Of a stretch of 64,000 bases of DNA, positions 1 through 8,260 are shown piece by piece. This DNA comes from Alistipes sp. GTDB taxonomy: Bacteria; Bacteroidota; Bacteroidia; Bacteroidales; Rikenellaceae. The translations under genes and the position numbers were made by a program. Numbering within the stretch: the stretch's first letter is position 1; the number at the start of each line of letters is the position of its first letter. The stretch covers positions 1 to 64,000 of the forward strand of contig JAFXHE010000004.1 of assembly GCA_017536555.1 (NCBI GenBank). Reading direction: 5' to 3'. The notes below the pieces were generated by a model. That model did not search any database, was not told the origin of the DNA, and saw nothing but the letters and a program-made list of their open reading frames with translations.

Positions 1-65
1 CTCAAAAAAAAGCCACGAATTTGGCACGATTGAAATTCCTAAATCTGCATGTTTTGCACAGTTGA

Positions 66-109
66 AACAAAAAGAAAACCTCTGAATTCGTTGAAATTCA
101 GAGGTTTTC
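66..109 (-). terminator. Intrinsic terminator of the tRNA transcript
   Basis: A perfect stem (74-88 with 95-109, AAAACCTCTGAATT paired with its complement, 6-nt loop) is followed on the minus strand by a T-rich run at 66-73. It lies just downstream of the minus-strand tRNA, so it most likely ends that transcript. Confidence 0.8.
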
Positions 110-131
110 ATCTTTTTGCTGTGATTCTTCG

Positions 132-204
132 TGGTGCCACCGGGATTCGAACCAGGGACCCAAGGCTTTACAGACCTTTGCTCTACCAACTGAGCTATGG
201 CACC
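132..204 (-). tRNA. tRNA with GTA anticodon (tRNA-Tyr by anticodon)
   Basis: Read on the minus strand, this is a complete 73-nt cloverleaf. The 7-bp acceptor stem is GGTGCCA with TGGCACC plus discriminator A, and the D-arm contains GCTCAGTTGGTAGAGC. The anticodon stem AAGGT/GCCTT encloses the loop CTGTAAA, so the anticodon is GTA. The T-loop is TTCGAAT. CCA is not encoded. The variable region is only about 5 nt (class I), whereas bacterial tRNA-Tyr is usually class II with a long variable arm. The T-stem CCTGG/CCCGG carries one central U-C mismatch. The fold is clear; the amino-acid identity rests on the anticodon alone. Confidence 0.85.
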
Positions 205-418
205 ATCATCTATGTATGCTCAACTTCTGTTAAGCGAGTGCAAAGATAAGCACATTTTTTATTTCTGCAAACTTTTTTGTGAAAATATTTTACACTTTTT
301 ACAACGACCATCTATAACTTATTATTAATCAGATAAAAACAGCGTTGTTTAATTACATCTATATTTTCGCTCACTCTACAAAAATAGACATCAACGCACC
401 ACATATTACCCGACTACC

Positions 419-703
419 CTATTTACGGCGCACAAGTCGCCACTCCAAAATCTCGTGTAATATCCACATTACAGCAAGTGCCCACTCTAAATGGTCGAGG
501 TCGAAGAGCTTAAATACAAATATGAGGCAGAGAAAAACTGTCAAATCTCCCGCAAAGAGATAACGCCAGCGTCTAATATTCACCTTATCTCGATCTTCAG
601 GTATCACGCTCCACAGATACCAATTATCGAGCTTACCCAAAAGCGTAAGCACAATAATCAGGAGCAACACCACCAAACATACAATCAAGATAGCTATACC
701 CAT
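419..703 (-). CDS. Small membrane protein of unknown function, 94 aa
   Basis: I do not recognise a family. The protein has a strongly hydrophobic N-terminal helix (about residues 3-23), a polar stretch containing DNWYLWSVIPEDRDK, and a second hydrophobic segment (about 50-82) ending in a basic tail, so an inner-membrane protein with two or three helices is likely. It is the last gene of the minus-strand SPFH operon, 17 bp after the S41 protease gene, and its small size and hydrophobicity resemble those of the other small membrane proteins upstream. No function can be assigned. Confidence 0.6.
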   Translation of the reverse strand: MGIAILIVCLVVLLLIIVLTLLGKLDNWYLWSVIPEDRDKVNIRRWRYLFAGDLTVFLCLIFVFKLFDLDHLEWALAVMWILHEILEWRLVRRK

Positions 704-720
704 ATCAACATATTATTTCG

Positions 721-2271
721 TTAGTTCATAGATGGGCGGTAGATGGTATCCCACATATAGCTATCATCATCGCTCTTGGAATCACACCTCTTTCTCTTAT
801 CGAAGGTGCTCACAATCCACTCCCAGAGCACATCGCGGTTAGGGTTATTTAGCTCTACCTCAACATCGGGCATAATGTAGTCACAATCACCTTTAGTGCG
901 ATCTGGGCGCACAAAATACTTATGGCTGACGGTAGCTATTGTCCCTGTATTAGGGAGTGTGCAGTAGAGCAGGTCACCATAATGGCTGGGCTTACCACCC
1001 GACGGCTCGCCAACGATAATACCTACCCCATTATCACGCGCAAGCGTCAACAGCAGCGTCGCGCTACTAAACGAATTCTTACCCTCGACAAAGATGACAT
1101 TACCGCGGAAGATACGCTCCAAATCGAGGTTAAGCTGGTGTTGTGTCGAGTCTTGCGCGGGTTGTGCCCTCTCTACAGCCACCCTATTATGGTCGAAACG
1201 GAACATATCATACACCTCGCCCACTACAACAGGCTCACCGTCGTAGGTAAAATTGCGATAGTAAGGGTAGGTAGATATAAGCAGCTCCGAAATGCGCACA
1301 TCGACACCATAGCTCTTCATATCTGCGTTAGGTATTAACCACGACAGCAGGACGTTACCGAGCATACTATTACCACCGCCATTATACTGAAGGTCGACAA
1401 CGAGGGTCTCGACCTGCTTTTCCTCTATTTCAGCCATCATCTCCGCAACAAAGCTATCGAAGCGTGCAAGCTGCTGATATTGTGGGTGCGTCACCCTATC
1501 GACAAACTGGTTAAACTGAAGATAGCAGATGCCCTCGTTCTCAAAAATAGTGTAGTCGAAGAGGGTATTGCGCATCGCTGTAACACGCTCCACATCATCG
1601 CGTTGCAGGCGCGCTATCTTCAAGCTATTCTTATTTATTGCAGCGATATCTACACTACTGCCATCAGCTAACGTAAGCGTTAACCTTTCGTCGCTCATAC
1701 CCAGAAACGACCAGAACTCCGCGAACATAAGATACTCCTTAACAAGATTCTCGAAATTCACATCATTGTCGGCACTAACAATCGCTCGCGCCTCTTTGAG
1801 GATGCTCTTTAGCGGACGACCATTAATAAGTTTAACCTCACGACCAAGCAGCTCCTTGTACTCCTCCGCAGTGACATCAACTATTGCGGGCTTATCGCCA
1901 TCAAGAGCCAACCTTACGGGAAATATCATACTCATATTACTCCAATAAGATATTGCCGTATGCCCATCGCCGAGCGACGCTGCCAATCGCGCCAACATCA
2001 ATCTAAACGCCTTAACATCATCGAGGTTTGCGCACTCTCGATATATCTTACTCACTCTCTTATCAAGGGTTGCACGATGTTTTGCATCGGCATAGTATGG
2101 GTGTGTCGCCGCCAGCATATCTGCATACAGAAGCAGGTCTTGCTGAAAGGCGTTTCCTTCACCATATCTACTCGAAGCCTCAACCGTCTCGCTATGATAC
2201 TGAGGGATGTTCTGACCATATATAGCAGCGGTCACAAGCAGAGATGCGACAATTAATAGAGTACGTTTCAT
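721..2271 (-). CDS. Secreted S41-family (C-terminal processing / tail-specific) peptidase, 516 aa
   Basis: The start at MKRTLLIVASLLV is chosen because it begins a typical signal peptide ending near AIYGQ; a longer reading adds 25 residues with no secretion signal. Family S41 features are visible: GDGHTAI in the N-terminal part, the beta-strand VVDLQYNGGGNS (about residue 315) typical of the tail-specific protease core, the candidate nucleophile region KNSFSSATLL, and VGEPSGGKPSHYGD. There is no obvious PDZ domain. It is probably exported to the periplasm or lipid-facing side and cleaves proteins there, but the substrate is unknown. It sits in an operon with an SPFH protein and several small membrane proteins, suggesting a role in membrane-protein turnover; that link is inference. 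Confidence 0.85.
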   Translation of the reverse strand: MKRTLLIVASLLVTAAIYGQNIPQYHSETVEASSRYGEGNAFQQDLLLYADMLAATHPYYADAKHRATLDKRVSKIYRECANLDDVKAFRLMLARLAASLGDGHTAISYWSNMSMIFPVRLALDGDKPAIVDVTAEEYKELLGREVKLINGRPLKSILKEARAIVSADNDVNFENLVKEYLMFAEFWSFLGMSDERLTLTLADGSSVDIAAINKNSLKIARLQRDDVERVTAMRNTLFDYTIFENEGICYLQFNQFVDRVTHPQYQQLARFDSFVAEMMAEIEEKQVETLVVDLQYNGGGNSMLGNVLLSWLIPNADMKSYGVDVRISELLISTYPYYRNFTYDGEPVVVGEVYDMFRFDHNRVAVERAQPAQDSTQHQLNLDLERIFRGNVIFVEGKNSFSSATLLLTLARDNGVGIIVGEPSGGKPSHYGDLLYCTLPNTGTIATVSHKYFVRPDRTKGDCDYIMPDVEVELNNPNRDVLWEWIVSTFDKRKRCDSKSDDDSYMWDTIYRPSMN

Positions 2272-2296
2272 AGGTTTTGCAGTTTTAGATGTTAAT

Positions 2297-2581
2297 CTAT
2301 CTTCGGCCCCAAGTCTCCATAAGCACAAAGCCCAATATTGAGGCACCGAGAATTATCGAGGCGAATAGCAGTTCGCTGCCTATAAGTTGCATAAGCGAGA
2401 CCATAACTGCTACAATAACAAGCACCGCCGCGTTGATAATTCGCAACTTTGGGAAATTATATAGCTCACGCGCAGGCTTAAGAGTGTTTATCATCCAATC
2501 GCCCTTGCCCAAAATCAATATTATAGCCATAGTAACAAGGACAACAGATAGGATAATCATCACTACCGTATCAGCATTCAT
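2297..2581 (-). CDS. Small DUF3784-like membrane protein, 94 aa
   Basis: This is a three-helix membrane protein. Hydrophobic segments lie at about residues 5-23, 48-66 and 70-88. Between the first and second lies LGKGDWMINTLKPARELYNF, which resembles the helix-GKGDW-loop-helix layout of DUF3784 proteins; that family match is made by eye. It is encoded 11 bp downstream of the 173-aa membrane protein gene and 25 bp upstream of the S41 protease start, so the genes are almost certainly cotranscribed. No enzymatic motif is seen. Confidence 0.65.
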   Translation of the reverse strand: MNADTVVMIILSVVLVTMAIILILGKGDWMINTLKPARELYNFPKLRIINAAVLVIVAVMVSLMQLIGSELLFASIILGASILGFVLMETWGRR

Positions 2582-2592
2582 CGTCGAGGTAA

Positions 2593-3114
2593 TTATAGTA
2601 AATTGTAGCTACGCTGACGCTTGTTGCGTATACGCATAAGGGCTATCGTCTCGCGTGAGCGGCGACGTATATAGCGCAGGCGCAAGAGGCAGCCCAAGAA
2701 GATTATCCACATCAGCACAGACATCACAGAGATATTACGCGCGGTCTCAAAGTCGAAATCATCCGTCCAGAACAATATCCACGGGAGCACCGTCCACACA
2801 ACAGCCGTCAGAGATGTCGCCCACGACGCCTTTGTCCAGCAAGGGCGCGGTGCCATACGGCGATAGACAAGGACAAGACCTACTATATAGAGCACAACGG
2901 CTAAAATTATCCGCAGCTCCGTGATATGCTCAACACCTGCCAAGAACTCCACCTTATCGAATGGCGCATCAAACGACATCATAAAAAATGCCGCCAAAAA
3001 GAAGAGATCTGCCAAACGAAATTTACCCTCATCGGGGCTCTTACCCAGACGGCGGTTTGCCTTACGCGCAATATCTCGGTAGTCGAACCTCCAAATACTA
3101 AATCTACTCCTCAT
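2593..3114 (-). CDS. Membrane protein of unknown function, 173 aa
   Basis: The start at MRSRFSIWRFDYRD (3114) is preferred because its ATG overlaps the end of the upstream ribbon-helix-helix gene by 11 bp, an arrangement typical of translational coupling; an upstream start at 3147 would bury 44 bp in that gene. The N-terminus is basic and cytosolic-looking (DIARKANRRLGKSPDEGKFR), followed by four hydrophobic segments (about 38-55, 68-85, 98-112, 125-143) and an Arg-rich tail. I do not recognise the family. Its coupling to a DNA-binding protein and an SPFH protein is the only clue to its role. Confidence 0.65.
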   Translation of the reverse strand: MRSRFSIWRFDYRDIARKANRRLGKSPDEGKFRLADLFFLAAFFMMSFDAPFDKVEFLAGVEHITELRIILAVVLYIVGLVLVYRRMAPRPCWTKASWATSLTAVVWTVLPWILFWTDDFDFETARNISVMSVLMWIIFLGCLLRLRYIRRRSRETIALMRIRNKRQRSYNLL

Positions 3115-3307
3115 TGTTTTGCTCCTCCTTTGTTTTACGTTTTGCACGAGGCTTGCGCCCGCTACGACGCAAAGCCTCGGCGATTATCCATTGCAGCTGA
3201 CCATTGGTCGAGCGAAACTCGTCGGCAGCCCACTTCTCGAGAGCCTCCATCGTCTCACCGTCAATGCGAAGTACAAAGCTGCGCATATTTGACTCCTTCG
3301 TAGCCAT
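3104..3307 (-). CDS. Arc/MetJ-type ribbon-helix-helix DNA-binding protein, 67 aa
   Basis: The fold is recognisable from MRSFVLRIDGETMEALEKWA (a beta strand and first helix) followed by NGQLQWIIAEALRRSGR (second helix), the pattern of Arc-family repressors. The tail is very basic then acidic (KPRAKRKTKEEQNNEE). It lies 20 bp downstream of the SPFH gene and overlaps the following membrane-protein gene. Small Arc-like proteins of this type are commonly found next to SPFH genes in Bacteroidales, so it may regulate this operon; no operator was identified. An internal start at the eighth residue is possible. Confidence 0.8.
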   Translation of the reverse strand: MATKESNMRSFVLRIDGETMEALEKWAADEFRSTNGQLQWIIAEALRRSGRKPRAKRKTKEEQNNEE

Positions 3308-3327
3308 TAGGGGGGTATTTAAGCGAT

Positions 3328-4272
3328 TTAGTTATGAAGTGTACCTGTATTTACCACGGGCTGTGCAGCCTCATCTGCGCATAGAACAACAAGCAGGTTG
3401 CTGACCATAGCCGCCTTACGCTCCTCGTCAAGCTCTACGACCTCCTCGGTTGAGAGACGATCAAGGGCAATCTTAACCATAGATACAGCACCCTCAACAA
3501 TCTTCTCGCGTGCCGAGATAATAGCATCTGCCTGCTGGCGACGCAACATAGCGGCTGCAATCTCGGGAGCATAAGCGAGGTAGTTAAGGCGCGCCTCCAT
3601 AACCTCGATACCAGCCATTGAGAGACGCTCGTTGAGCTCGTCGGTGAGGCGGTCATTAATCTCATCGCCACCCGAGCGGAGCGTGATATCCTCTTCGCTG
3701 CCGTTTGTATTCTCGTCGTATGCATACATACCTGCAACCTGGCGCAGTGCCGAGTCGCTCTGCACAGCAACAAAGTTCTCAAGAACGTTCATACGTGCAT
3801 TTGAACCTGTTACGCCAATCTCAACGGGGGCATCAATCTCAAATACAGCCTTGTATGCGCCATCCTCCTTAATCTTCCACACAAGCACCAAGCCGATAAG
3901 GATGGGGTTACCAGCCTTGTCATTAACCTTGATAGGGTCTACGTTAAGGTTACGAGCACGCAACGACAACTTCTTAACAGACATAAAGGGGTTTACCCAC
4001 CAGAAGCCCGTATTGTAGAAGGTACCGCGATAGTTACCAAAGAAGAGCAACACGCGAGCCTCGTTAGGCTCAAGCATCACATAGCCACATAGCATAATAA
4101 TAGCAGCCAGAATAGATACGACAAGCAGCACGATGTAACCGACAACAGGCTCGCCAATCTGGGCGAGTCTAACGATGCTAAATACAGTAGCCGCAATAAG
4201 CAAAAGGTTGACGAGGATTGCCACAAAGCCATTTAGCTTCCAACCTGAATAGGTGTAATTCTTGTTCTCCAT
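3328..4272 (-). CDS. SPFH/Band 7 domain membrane protein, 314 aa
   Basis: Two N-terminal hydrophobic segments (about 14-35 and 45-68) are followed by an SPFH domain beginning at [19 protein letters not shown] and running through [30 protein letters not shown], a segment of homo-oligomer-type strands, and the helical [37 protein letters not shown] proteins form large membrane-associated rings and organise membrane microdomains or regulate proteases. It is the first gene of a minus-strand operon ending with an S41 protease. A TATCTTTG box about 110 bp upstream probably drives it. This protein is distinct from the NfeD-linked SPFH protein at 60.6-61.6 kb. Confidence 0.88.
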   Translation of the reverse strand: MENKNYTYSGWKLNGFVAILVNLLLIAATVFSIVRLAQIGEPVVGYIVLLVVSILAAIIMLCGYVMLEPNEARVLLFFGNYRGTFYNTGFWWVNPFMSVKKLSLRARNLNVDPIKVNDKAGNPILIGLVLVWKIKEDGAYKAVFEIDAPVEIGVTGSNARMNVLENFVAVQSDSALRQVAGMYAYDENTNGSEEDITLRSGGDEINDRLTDELNERLSMAGIEVMEARLNYLAYAPEIAAAMLRRQQADAIISAREKIVEGAVSMVKIALDRLSTEEVVELDEERKAAMVSNLLVVLCADEAAQPVVNTGTLHN

Positions 4273-4382
4273 AGTTGTTTAATGTTAAGTTATACTATTT
4301 GTTGTTTACTTAATTTTGTCTTACGCCGCACGTTTAGAATACTCCAATTTTTCGCAGAGCAGAATAATATCATTTTGATATC

Positions 4383-4416
4383 ACAAAGATACAACCAAAT
4401 ATTTCAATTTTCCAAA
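4383..4416 (-). promoter_or_regulatory. Candidate promoter of the SPFH operon
   Basis: On the minus strand, TATCTTTG (4383-4390) matches the Bacteroidota -7 box, with a TTTG (4413-4416) 22 bp upstream as -33. The start point would lie near 4377, giving a leader of about 105 nt. The rest of the 336-bp gap 4273-4608 is AT-rich and holds the WG-repeat gene promoter and a palindrome, with no gene. Confidence 0.55.
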
Positions 4417-4503
4417 CTTTTCGGCAACTTTTTTTATATATTTTTATTTTTGCAAAGTGAGTAGTGGCGGCAACAAGAGTGCATTTAAGCTATTTTTATG
4501 CGG

Positions 4504-4534
4504 AATACATCATTTATTGCATAAATGGTGTATT
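4504..4534. promoter_or_regulatory. Palindrome next to the WG-repeat gene promoter, possible operator
   Basis: AATACATCATTTAT (4504-4517) and ATAAATGGTGTATT (4521-4534) pair over 14 positions with one T-G wobble and a 3-nt centre. The palindrome abuts the -33 element at 4540, so a dimeric regulator could bind here. No regulator is known. Confidence 0.4.
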
Positions 4535-4539
4535 TTTGG

Positions 4540-4570
4540 TTGTTTACTCAAAAATAAATTTATAACTTTG
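4540..4570 (+). promoter_or_regulatory. Promoter of the WG-repeat protein gene
   Basis: TTG (4540-4542), a 20-bp spacer and TAACTTTG (4563-4570) match the Bacteroidota vegetative promoter. Transcription would begin near 4575, about 34 nt before the ATG. Confidence 0.7.
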
Positions 4571-4608
4571 CATAATATATTGCGCATACACACACAGAGA
4601 GTTTATAT

Positions 4609-6684
4609 ATGAAGAAGATACTAACCATAATTTTGCTGCTTGCAACAGTCAACATTGCACTCGCCAACTCCCCAAAGGCGGTGATTAAAGATATTCTCAA
4701 AGAGGATAACCTCGGGGCTTGGGAGAAGCTAAATCGCATACCCGTAGAGGAGCGAAATGGGCTATACCTGCTTGCCAAGGCGATGTACGACATTATCATT
4801 GATGGCGATTCGGGCTCAAATATGTTAATAGGCTATAAGCTCTTTAGCGACAACTACGATATGATAAAAAATCACGAAGATCTGCCGTCGCTGATGAAGA
4901 GCTGCAACACGACGATAGAATCTATCAAGAGTATATTAGATATAAACTCGGCAGAGTATGTCTACAAGTGCAATTCGGTAGAGGTATACGAGGAGTATAT
5001 ACCTATGGCGCACAAAGCCCTACACCCCGAGCTCGAAACAATCGAGTACAAGTATGCTATTTTGTGCCAAAAAGATGACGTATGCTACAACTTCCTTAAG
5101 GACTACCCCACCTCGGCATATAAGACAGAGGTGAGGACACTCCTCGGCAAGCTGTTAGCTGCTGGCGACGAGCATACCATCAAGCAGTTTATCACAGATT
5201 TTCCCGACTATGAGGATATTGCAACGCTCAAGGCTCGACTCACAGAGTTGCAGTATGCGCGCGTGTCGCAGTCGAGCGATTTGAAGCAGATACGCATATT
5301 TGTCGACGAGCACCCCGAGCATCCGCAGGTAGGTGCGCTCAAGCAGAAGATGGCAGACATAGAGTTCCCCACGCTCGGCGACAGCTACGAGGAGCTTAAG
5401 AGGTTTAGAGACTACTACGGCGATAGCGTGACACAGAGCGCAGCCGTAAACAGCAAACTACTCGTCTATGACATCATAAACAGTGGCGATATAAAGATGA
5501 TTATATCCTATGTCAAGACCAATGGTTACGACAAGTACTACTCACAGTTTATGCGCAGCCTATATCGCAACAACGGCTACTATATCCTCACGCCCAACAT
5601 CAACGAGGTGTCGCTCATACGCTTTGCCGACAACCGCGGCAAGGTGGGATATATGGACTTCAACGGTCAGATAGTTATCGCGCCACAGTTTGACAGCGGC
5701 TATACCACATCATACTTCGAGGATGCATATAGCAACACTATGGCGAAGGAGTTTATGTTGCAACGCTCCTACGCTGCGGTATGCCTCAATGGCAAGTGGG
5801 GTGTCATAAACACAAAGGGCGAGTTCTTCATAGAGCCTAAATATGTGGATATCAAGCTCGACAACCACAATGTATATGGCTGTGTGCTTAAAGACACAAG
5901 CGACATTGTGTGGTTTGACACGACAACATACGACTACACGGGTGCTATAATACGCAGCAACGAGCAGACATTCCTTATGGAGGCAGATTTTCAGTATAAC
6001 AAGGATGTCGACATCAAGCCACTACCGAAGAAGCGTCGTATAACCTACGTCTCGCCACGTTACGGCTATATCAAGCGCGAGAATACCATTATCAACACTG
6101 CGGGCGAGAGCAACGTCATCGTCGATAAGGTTATCAAGGGCATAACGGAGAATATCGCGCTATGCAACTGCAAGGAGAATGGCATAGATAGAAGATACTT
6201 CGTAAACCTCGATAGGCTCACCACATCCTCGCGCATCAAGCCCTGCGACTATGACGATGTGGGCAAGATTAGCTGCGGGCTTATCGCTGTGCGCAAGGGC
6301 GATAAGGTGGGCTTTATCAACGAGCAGCTCGACGAGGTTATACCCCTGAAGTATGGCTGTGACGCTACGCTGCCTATGTTCACTTGTGGCGTGGCGGCTG
6401 TTAAGGATGACAGCGGACGATTTATCCTTATCAACACTGCGGGCGAGAGGGTGTCGGAGCTATCATACCAGCAGCTCACAGCACTTGGCAGCAATGGCAG
6501 AAGCAGCAACCCTGGACTCTTTATCGAGCAGTCGGAGAGCGGCAGCAATGCACGCTACCGCATCATCGACACCGACGGCTCGCCACTTACGCCGTGGATA
6601 GAGAAGTACCCTACGGTGGTTGACAACTGCGCAATAGTTGTTGGCGCGGAGCAGACCACACAGCACTACTTCTATAAGCTGTAA
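4609..6684 (+). CDS. Exported WG-repeat protein, 691 aa
   Basis: MKKILTIILLLATVNIALA is a clear signal peptide. Residues 20-300 are helical and repetitive in character (resembling short tetratricopeptide-like helices). From about residue 340 there are WG-type repeats: KVGYMDFNGQIVIAPQFD, KWGVINTKGEFFIEPKYVD, and later KVGFINEQLDEVIPLKYG, plus a degenerate one near residue 610. WG repeats form beta-rich scaffolds and are common in secreted Bacteroidota proteins, usually of unknown partner. The gene is monocistronic, with its own promoter at 4540-4570 and a terminator at 6814-6845. No catalytic motif is visible. Confidence 0.85.
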   Translation: MKKILTIILLLATVNIALANSPKAVIKDILKEDNLGAWEKLNRIPVEERNGLYLLAKAMYDIIIDGDSGSNMLIGYKLFSDNYDMIKNHEDLPSLMKSCNTTIESIKSILDINSAEYVYKCNSVEVYEEYIPMAHKALHPELETIEYKYAILCQKDDVCYNFLKDYPTSAYKTEVRTLLGKLLAAGDEHTIKQFITDFPDYEDIATLKARLTELQYARVSQSSDLKQIRIFVDEHPEHPQVGALKQKMADIEFPTLGDSYEELKRFRDYYGDSVTQSAAVNSKLLVYDIINSGDIKMIISYVKTNGYDKYYSQFMRSLYRNNGYYILTPNINEVSLIRFADNRGKVGYMDFNGQIVIAPQFDSGYTTSYFEDAYSNTMAKEFMLQRSYAAVCLNGKWGVINTKGEFFIEPKYVDIKLDNHNVYGCVLKDTSDIVWFDTTTYDYTGAIIRSNEQTFLMEADFQYNKDVDIKPLPKKRRITYVSPRYGYIKRENTIINTAGESNVIVDKVIKGITENIALCNCKENGIDRRYFVNLDRLTTSSRIKPCDYDDVGKISCGLIAVRKGDKVGFINEQLDEVIPLKYGCDATLPMFTCGVAAVKDDSGRFILINTAGERVSELSYQQLTALGSNGRSSNPGLFIEQSESGSNARYRIIDTDGSPLTPWIEKYPTVVDNCAIVVGAEQTTQHYFYKL

Positions 6685-6730
6685 CCCACTCCTCACGTGC
6701 GCTGGCGAAGCAGAGTGAGGCTTGCATTGC

Positions 6731-6801
6731 AGGGAGTATTTAGGGAGCTTAGGGAATTTAGGGAGTTTAGAGAATTTAGAGAGATTAGGGAGTTTAGGGA
6801 C
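6731..6801 (+). repeat. 9-bp tandem repeat (TTAGGGAGT-like), about 8 units
   Basis: From 6742 onward, AGGGAG or AGAGAA motifs recur every 9 bp at 6742, 6751, 6760, 6769, 6778, 6787 and 6796, with a first offset copy at 6731. The array lies between the WG-repeat gene stop and its terminator and encodes nothing evident. Confidence 0.85.
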
Positions 6802-6813
6802 ATAATATAATGT

Positions 6814-6845
6814 AACAAGCGACAGTCATACGGCTGTCGCTTGTT
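6814..6845. terminator. Terminator between convergent genes
   Basis: A perfect 12-bp stem (AACAAGCGACAG, 6814-6825, with 6834-6845) encloses an 8-nt loop and is followed by TTTTGTT. It follows the WG-repeat gene on the plus strand and can also serve the minus-strand FGE-like operon that ends at 6916. Confidence 0.8.
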
Positions 6846-6915
6846 TTGTTTGGTAGATAGTCACTCTAAATTGAGTTTTAAAATTAGGATCATACCTAAT
6901 TAGATTTCCTCGAAA

Positions 6916-8235
6916 CTAAGGAATACAAACTACTCGAAAGCCGATAATGCTTTCACGGTACGGCGGATCATAGGCGTCGCGAAATGAAACACGGCAGAAA
7001 TCCGCAATGGCGCACCAACAACCACCGCGCATCACTCGATTTTCTCCCAAACTTGCACCAGTAGGATTGCTCTGAGAAGACGAGCTATATGCTCCCTTCC
7101 AATCGTAGCACCACTCATACACATTACCACTCATATCATACAGTCCAAGCTCATTAGCTCGCTTTCCTTTGACTGGGTGGCTTGTTTCACCGCTGTTAGA
7201 ATCATACCAAGCTACAGCTTCAACATATGCAGAACCGCTATACTTGTACCCCTTGCTCTTATTGCCACCGCGTGCGGCATACTCCCACTGAGCCTCGGTA
7301 GGGAGCATATAGGTCTTGCCTGTAATCTCACTCAGAATACCACAAAACTTCTGAGCCTCGTGCCACGACACAAAATACATTGGATAGTTGGGACCATTAC
7401 CTTCTATGGCCCTGGTCCACATTGTATTCGCTTTATCACGCTGCTGATAGATTGTTGTGCCCATAATCTTCTGCCACTGCTCTTGTGTAACCTCGCACTC
7501 GGCGATATAGTAACCATCGAGCGTTACGCTATGAACAGGTCTATCATCGCTCGCGGCATGGCTACCCTGCTCCGGAGTAGCACCCATCTGGAATGTACCG
7601 CCCTCGACATATATCATCTTCATATTCAGACCACAACCAGCATTCTCAACGTAGTATTGATTGACATTTGAAACCGACTGATATCCTGACGAAGAACCTG
7701 ACGAAGAACTTGACGAAGAAGCACTAATATTCTCTTGTAGCAGGTCGCTAATAAGTTCTGCGGCTTTAATTGGTATTAAGTTACTATCGCCGCTTATCAT
7801 ATCGACATACGCCATTCGCTCGCTCTTCTGTATCTCAGTCATATAAAACTCTGATGTTATATGCACTTTGTGCCTATCTTGTGAAGCACCACGCTCCAGA
7901 ATCTTAATCTCTGTAAAGATAACATAATTTACTCCATACTTTTCACGTACTGCACGAGCTATGTTTTTAGGAGACATCTGCCACCCTTTGGCTGTAATAT
8001 ACTGCTTGACATCGTCTGTATTACACTCGAGTGCATCATAGTTCCTCGATCGAGTAAGAGCATCCGTCATTTTCGCTTTAATCTCAATTTTCGTAGCAGA
8101 GTTTACCGTAGCACCATAGTTGTTATCAAAAACTTCCCAAACTGCAACCTTTTGCTTTTCGAACATTTGCGCAGTAGCGATGTAGGGAACAAACATTGCC
8201 ACGCACAAGAATACTAAATACCAATTATTTCTCAT
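6916..8235 (-). CDS. Exported FGE/SUMF1-family protein with N-terminal CsgG/LpoB-like domain, copy 1, 439 aa
   Basis: Signal peptide (residues 1-23, ending ATAQ), then a domain of about 145 residues beginning KQKVAVWEVFDN that resembles CsgG/LpoB-type periplasmic domains, a Ser-rich linker (171-184), and a formylglycine-generating-enzyme fold from about 205 to the end: MIYVEGGTFQMGATPEQG, YYIAECEVTQEQWQKIMG, YMLPTEAQWEYAARGG, GLYDMSGNVYEW and C-terminal GFRVVCIP. The segment matching the FGE active-site cysteines reads GGCWCAIADFCRV, so two or three Cys remain, but the spacing differs by one from true FGE. No sulfatase gene is nearby. It is the last gene of a four-gene minus-strand cluster and a tandem duplicate of the next gene. 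Function is probably binding or structural rather than sulfatase activation. Confidence 0.85.
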   Translation of the reverse strand: MRNNWYLVFLCVAMFVPYIATAQMFEKQKVAVWEVFDNNYGATVNSATKIEIKAKMTDALTRSRNYDALECNTDDVKQYITAKGWQMSPKNIARAVREKYGVNYVIFTEIKILERGASQDRHKVHITSEFYMTEIQKSERMAYVDMISGDSNLIPIKAAELISDLLQENISASSSSSSSGSSSGYQSVSNVNQYYVENAGCGLNMKMIYVEGGTFQMGATPEQGSHAASDDRPVHSVTLDGYYIAECEVTQEQWQKIMGTTIYQQRDKANTMWTRAIEGNGPNYPMYFVSWHEAQKFCGILSEITGKTYMLPTEAQWEYAARGGNKSKGYKYSGSAYVEAVAWYDSNSGETSHPVKGKRANELGLYDMSGNVYEWCYDWKGAYSSSSQSNPTGASLGENRVMRGGCWCAIADFCRVSFRDAYDPPYRESIIGFRVVCIP

Positions 8236-8260
8236 AATACAATATTAGATTTCCTCGAAA

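Noticed and set aside
49..249. 66-codon reading frame over the left-edge region (MFCTVETKRKPLNS...)
   Set aside because: It runs through the terminator and the tRNA gene on the opposite strand; such frames are produced by tRNA sequence.
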